DNA of 64,000 bases from Alcaligenaceae bacterium (GTDB taxonomy: Bacteria; Pseudomonadota; Gammaproteobacteria; Burkholderiales; Burkholderiaceae_B). Position numbers and translations under genes: made by a program. Positions 61,137-64,000 of this stretch are shown here, piece after piece; position 1 is the first letter of the stretch; every line of letters starts with the position of its first letter. The stretch lies in contig JACCET010000001.1 in the NCBI GenBank assembly GCA_013416405.1, positions 248,001-312,000 of the forward strand. The letters run 5' to 3'. The notes under the pieces were generated by a model. The model was not told where the DNA came from and searched no databases. It saw nothing but the letters and a program-made list of their open reading frames with translations.

Positions 61137-62441
61137 TTACTGATGCTTCATTTGCTGAGGCAGATACAAGGCTATTTCCGGATAAATTACCAGCAATATT
61201 ATGGTTATGGCCAGCAGAAGGAAGAAGGGCAGCGTTGAATAGGCAATGCTGAATATATTACGTCCGGTCAATGACTGCAGGGCAAACAGATTGAATCCTA
61301 CCGGTGGTGTTATTTGGGCCAGCTCGCACACTATGACGATATATATGCCGAACCAGATCAGGTCGAATCCGCTCGCCACCACCAGAGGTACTACTATGGA
61401 TGTGGTCAGCACGACCATGGATATGCCATCAAGGAAGCACCCCAGCACCATGTAGAACATCGTCAGCACAAGCAGCAGAATAATGGGGGAGAGCTCCCAT
61501 GCCGCAATGGTAGAAGCCAGCGCTTTGGGCAGTCCGATAAAACCCATGGCATTGGAAAGAAATGCGGCACATGCCAGAATGAAGGTCAGCATGCACGATG
61601 TGACCATTGCGGCGCGCAGACCACCGGTGAAATTGGCCCAGCTCAGGCTGCCCGACACGGCTGACAAAATCAACGAGCCTGCGACACCCAATGCGGCGGC
61701 TTCGGTGGCCGTGGCCACCCCCGCATAAATGGAACCGATGACGGCCACTATCAGCATGATGACCGGAATCAGGCGGCGTGATTGCCAAAGCTTCTGGCGC
61801 AAGGACAATTTGGGCTCCAGGTCGCGGGACGGCATTTTACCCGGGTTGCAGATCGCCCAGATGACGATGTAGCCCATAAAAAGGGATACAAGCAGCAAAC
61901 CGGGAACAACGCCTGCGATGAACAATTGCGCAATGGAAACCTCTGCGGCAACGCCATACACTATCATCATGATGGACGGTGGAATCATCAGGCCCAATGT
62001 GCCCGAGCCACACAATGTTCCCAAACTTATCCCGTCGTGGTAGCCGCGTTTCTTGAGTTCGGGCAGCGAAATTTTTCCTACCGTCAGGGCCGTGGCGGCA
62101 GAAGAGCCACACACTGCCGCGAATACCGCGCAGCCCAGAATATTCACATGCAGCAGGCGACCGGGTATGCGGCTCATCCATGGTGCAAGTCCGTCGAACA
62201 TGTCTTGTGACAGCCGCGAACGGTAGAGAATTTCCCCCATCCAGATAAACAAGGGCAATGCCGTCAGTGCCCAACTGGTGCTGGCCCCCCAGATGGTCGT
62301 GGACATCACCAGCCCGGGTGGCGATGAGGTAAACAGCACCAGGCCGATAACGCCCACCAGGAGCATGGTCGGGCCTATCCAGAAGCCTATTCCCAGAAAG
62401 AACAGCAACAGGCATATCAATACAACGGCGGTTGTAATCAT
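61137..62441 (-). CDS. TRAP transporter large permease (DctM family)
   Basis: A 434-residue membrane protein of about 12 helices with the DctM features FTSSPPGLVMSTTIWGASTS, CGSSAATALTVGKISLPELK and TPPVGFNLFALQSLTG. It forms the main channel of the TRAP system. It lies 44 bases after the small permease gene and 45 bases before the SMP-30 gene. Confidence 0.92.
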   Translation of the reverse strand: MITTAVVLICLLLFFLGIGFWIGPTMLLVGVIGLVLFTSSPPGLVMSTTIWGASTSWALTALPLFIWMGEILYRSRLSQDMFDGLAPWMSRIPGRLLHVNILGCAVFAAVCGSSAATALTVGKISLPELKKRGYHDGISLGTLCGSGTLGLMIPPSIMMIVYGVAAEVSIAQLFIAGVVPGLLLVSLFMGYIVIWAICNPGKMPSRDLEPKLSLRQKLWQSRRLIPVIMLIVAVIGSIYAGVATATEAAALGVAGSLILSAVSGSLSWANFTGGLRAAMVTSCMLTFILACAAFLSNAMGFIGLPKALASTIAAWELSPIILLLVLTMFYMVLGCFLDGISMVVLTTSIVVPLVVASGFDLIWFGIYIVIVCELAQITPPVGFNLFALQSLTGRNIFSIAYSTLPFFLLLAITIILLVIYPEIALYLPQQMKHQ

Positions 62442-62485
62442 TATTGAAGTCTCATGGCAGTGTGCGGCGTGGACTGGTGGCTAGC

Positions 62486-63004
62486 CTATTCGGCCTGCAG
62501 GATGTTGTTGTCTACCTGCGAATAAGTCGTGGGGCGGCCTCTTATGGTCAGGATCAGCTCGTCCAGCAGCGCGACCGTCATGAGCAGGGTGCCGAAGGTC
62601 ATCACGGATTGGGGAATCCAGAGCGCGACGGGTATGAGCCCCGCAGAGACATCGTTGAATTCGTAGGAACTATAAGTCAGGCTGGCGTTGTACCAGGTGA
62701 AGTACGACATGACGGCCACCCCGATAATCAGCACGCAGATCTCGACGGGCCGTCGCACAGAGGGCGACAGCTTCTGTGTGAACAGATTGACGCGTATATG
62801 CCCATCGGCGCGCAGGGTGTAGGCCAATCCAAGGAAGGTCGCGGCGCCCATTGCAAACCCCGCGAATTCGTCCGATGAGGGAATCAATATCCCCAGCATT
62901 CGTCCGATAATCTGGGCAAGAATAATAGCGGCGGTTGCAAAGAGCGATATGCATGCCAGGACACCGCAAAAGCTATATAAACAGTCCAGCGTCTTCCTGA
63001 TCAT
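62486..63004 (-). CDS. TRAP transporter small permease (DctQ family)
   Basis: A 172-residue protein with four membrane helices and the DctQ pattern SSDEFAGFAMGAATFLGLAY, then LRADGHIRVNLF. It supports the large permease. It is between the receptor and large permease genes in the usual DctPQM order. Confidence 0.9.
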   Translation of the reverse strand: MIRKTLDCLYSFCGVLACISLFATAAIILAQIIGRMLGILIPSSDEFAGFAMGAATFLGLAYTLRADGHIRVNLFTQKLSPSVRRPVEICVLIIGVAVMSYFTWYNASLTYSSYEFNDVSAGLIPVALWIPQSVMTFGTLLMTVALLDELILTIRGRPTTYSQVDNNILQAE

Positions 63005-63052
63005 CGGGCTTTCCTTGAGTTGGCAGTAAGGCTTATTGATTTTGGCCAGGCA

Positions 63053-64000
63053 TCAGTTGTTCGATGCTTTGAATGCGTTCATTTCCTTAAGTATGTATGC
63101 GCCATCGGGCCCGGCCCGCTTTGCCCAGTCTTCGATCAGCTGATTGCTGACTGCCTTGAAATCCCCCAGCAGCTCGGCGCTGGGCTGGTGAACTTTCATG
63201 CCATTTTCGGCCAGTACACTGGTTTTTTCCTCGAGTGAGGCGGCAAGTTTCCAGCCTCGTTCTTCCGCCTGCCTTGCGACGGCCAGGACTTTCTCCTGGG
63301 TGTCTTTGGACAGGCTGTTCCACGCCTTGATGTTGACGGCCACAACGTTGCGGGGATGGTAGGCGGACAGATCGTAGAAATTTTTGATGTATTCCCAGGC
63401 TTTCATGTCCACGCCATTGCTTGCCGCTGAAAACATGGCGGTCAGCACGCCAGTGGAGAATGCCTGCGGTACCTCGACAAACTGTACGTTGACGGGGACG
63501 GCGCCCAGCAACTCCCCCATTTTTGATACCACCGGGATCTGGCCACGAACTTTCACGCCGGCCATGTCGGTTCCACGAGAGATTTCCTGATTGATGTACA
63601 GGCCGTTACCGGGCCAGAGCACTGAGTACAAAGGCATGATGCCTTCTTTTTCGAAGCGCTTGGCGATAAGGGGCTTTTGCAATTCGTATAGCTTGGCCGC
63701 TTCTGCCGCGCCTACCGCCAGGAAGGGAATGGTGTCGGCTTCGTATAGTGGGCTCTCATTGCCATAGGCAGACAAAACAAATTCAGACAACTGAACCTGG
63801 CCGCTGCGCACGGCACGCTTGAGTTCGGGCATCTTGAACATGGATGCGCCGCTGTGAACCTCGATTTGCAGTTCCCCGTTGGTAGCTTCTTTTACCTTGT
63901 CTGCGAACCAGTAAATATTTTCGGTGTGGAAGGTAGAGTCCGGATAGCCTGTAGCGATATTCCATGTTTGCGCTGCAAATGCGGGCGAAATCAGTGCGCT
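63053..64000 (-). CDS. TRAP transporter substrate-binding protein (DctP family), 5' truncated by window edge
   Basis: The frame is open to the window edge. The first visible residues, SALISPAFAAQTWNI, are the end of a signal peptide, so only about 15-20 residues are missing. DctP features are SGASMFKMPELKRAVRSGQV and RGTDMAGVKVRGQIPVVSK (the conserved arginine region for carboxylate binding), with DMKAWEYIKNFYDLSAYHP. It binds the ligand carried by the TRAP permease encoded downstream, probably a sugar acid or keto acid in view of the SMP-30 gene. An internal ATG at 63841 is not the start. Confidence 0.92.
   Translation of the reverse strand, partial: SALISPAFAAQTWNIATGYPDSTFHTENIYWFADKVKEATNGELQIEVHSGASMFKMPELKRAVRSGQVQLSEFVLSAYGNESPLYEADTIPFLAVGAAEAAKLYELQKPLIAKRFEKEGIMPLYSVLWPGNGLYINQEISRGTDMAGVKVRGQIPVVSKMGELLGAVPVNVQFVEVPQAFSTGVLTAMFSAASNGVDMKAWEYIKNFYDLSAYHPRNVVAVNIKAWNSLSKDTQEKVLAVARQAEERGWKLAASLEEKTSVLAENGMKVHQPSAELLGDFKAVSNQLIEDWAKRAGPDGAYILKEMNAFKASNN

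Noticed and set aside
1-64000. tRNA, rRNA genes and CRISPR arrays
   Set aside because: I saw no cloverleaf-type sequences, ribosomal RNA segments or regularly spaced repeats by eye. A tRNA or covariance-model scan would be needed to be certain.

Overview
The window reads as a chromosomal segment of a betaproteobacterium, most likely family Alcaligenaceae (Bordetella/Achromobacter/Pusillimonas relatives). The evidence is moderately GC-rich, dense coding, two orphan Bug-type solute receptors, a homoserine kinase of the ThrB-II type, a BPSS1780-type membrane protein, and an OsmC-YcaO fusion. I placed it from protein family content only. No rRNA, tRNA, CRISPR array or transposase was seen.

Layout. 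1-7606 (+): a nearly complete carbon-phosphorus lyase operon, phnF(partial)-G-H-I-J-K-L-M-N-P, with overlapping or abutting genes, for use of phosphonates as a phosphorus source. 7601-17850 (-): a LysR gene followed by an eight-gene catabolic operon: two Bug receptors, aldehyde dehydrogenase, ThDP-dependent lyase, cupin, SDR, KstD-like flavoprotein, and a signal-less sugar-binding-like protein. Two inverted repeats beside the LysR gene look like its operators. 17949-18617 (-): an O-methyltransferase. 18773-28151 (+): a ten-gene Tad/Flp-type pilus or secretion locus with an FHA-CpaF fusion ATPase and no TadZ or prepilin peptidase in view.

28217-30658 (-): an MFS transporter, a previously unlisted 47-residue membrane peptide and a DUF1127-EamA fusion, coupled end to end and divergent from a MocR-type regulator (30908) that is followed by a DinB-family gene. 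33023-40334 (+): a branched-chain-amino-acid-type ABC transporter (all five components) with an acyl-CoA synthetase and a TetR regulator, a self-contained uptake-and-activation unit for a carboxylic acid. 40331-48410: housekeeping and accessory genes (BPSS1780 protein, thrB, a methyltransferase, thioesterase, OsmC-YcaO protein, a pirin remnant, LysR, inositol-phosphatase family protein).

48453-60126: a stress and accessory block with small proteins (DUF3008, a truncated zinc-finger protein, a DUF1488-like protein), CinA, the NHEJ pair ku-ligD, an I78 inhibitor lipoprotein, a caa3-type oxidase with fused CoxI-III that lacks the usual K-channel lysine, two further cytochromes c sharing a duplicated domain, and an SDR gene fragment. 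Broken genes at about 46.5, 49.0 and 59.5 kb suggest past rearrangements. 60207-64000 (-): an SMP-30/gluconolactonase-family gene with a TRAP transporter (large and small permease, partial receptor), probably for uptake and use of a sugar acid or lactone.

No run of more than 300 bases lacks a gene. The larger spacers (16712-16914, 30659-30907, 32851-33022, 57943-58177) are regulatory and are described where a signal is visible.
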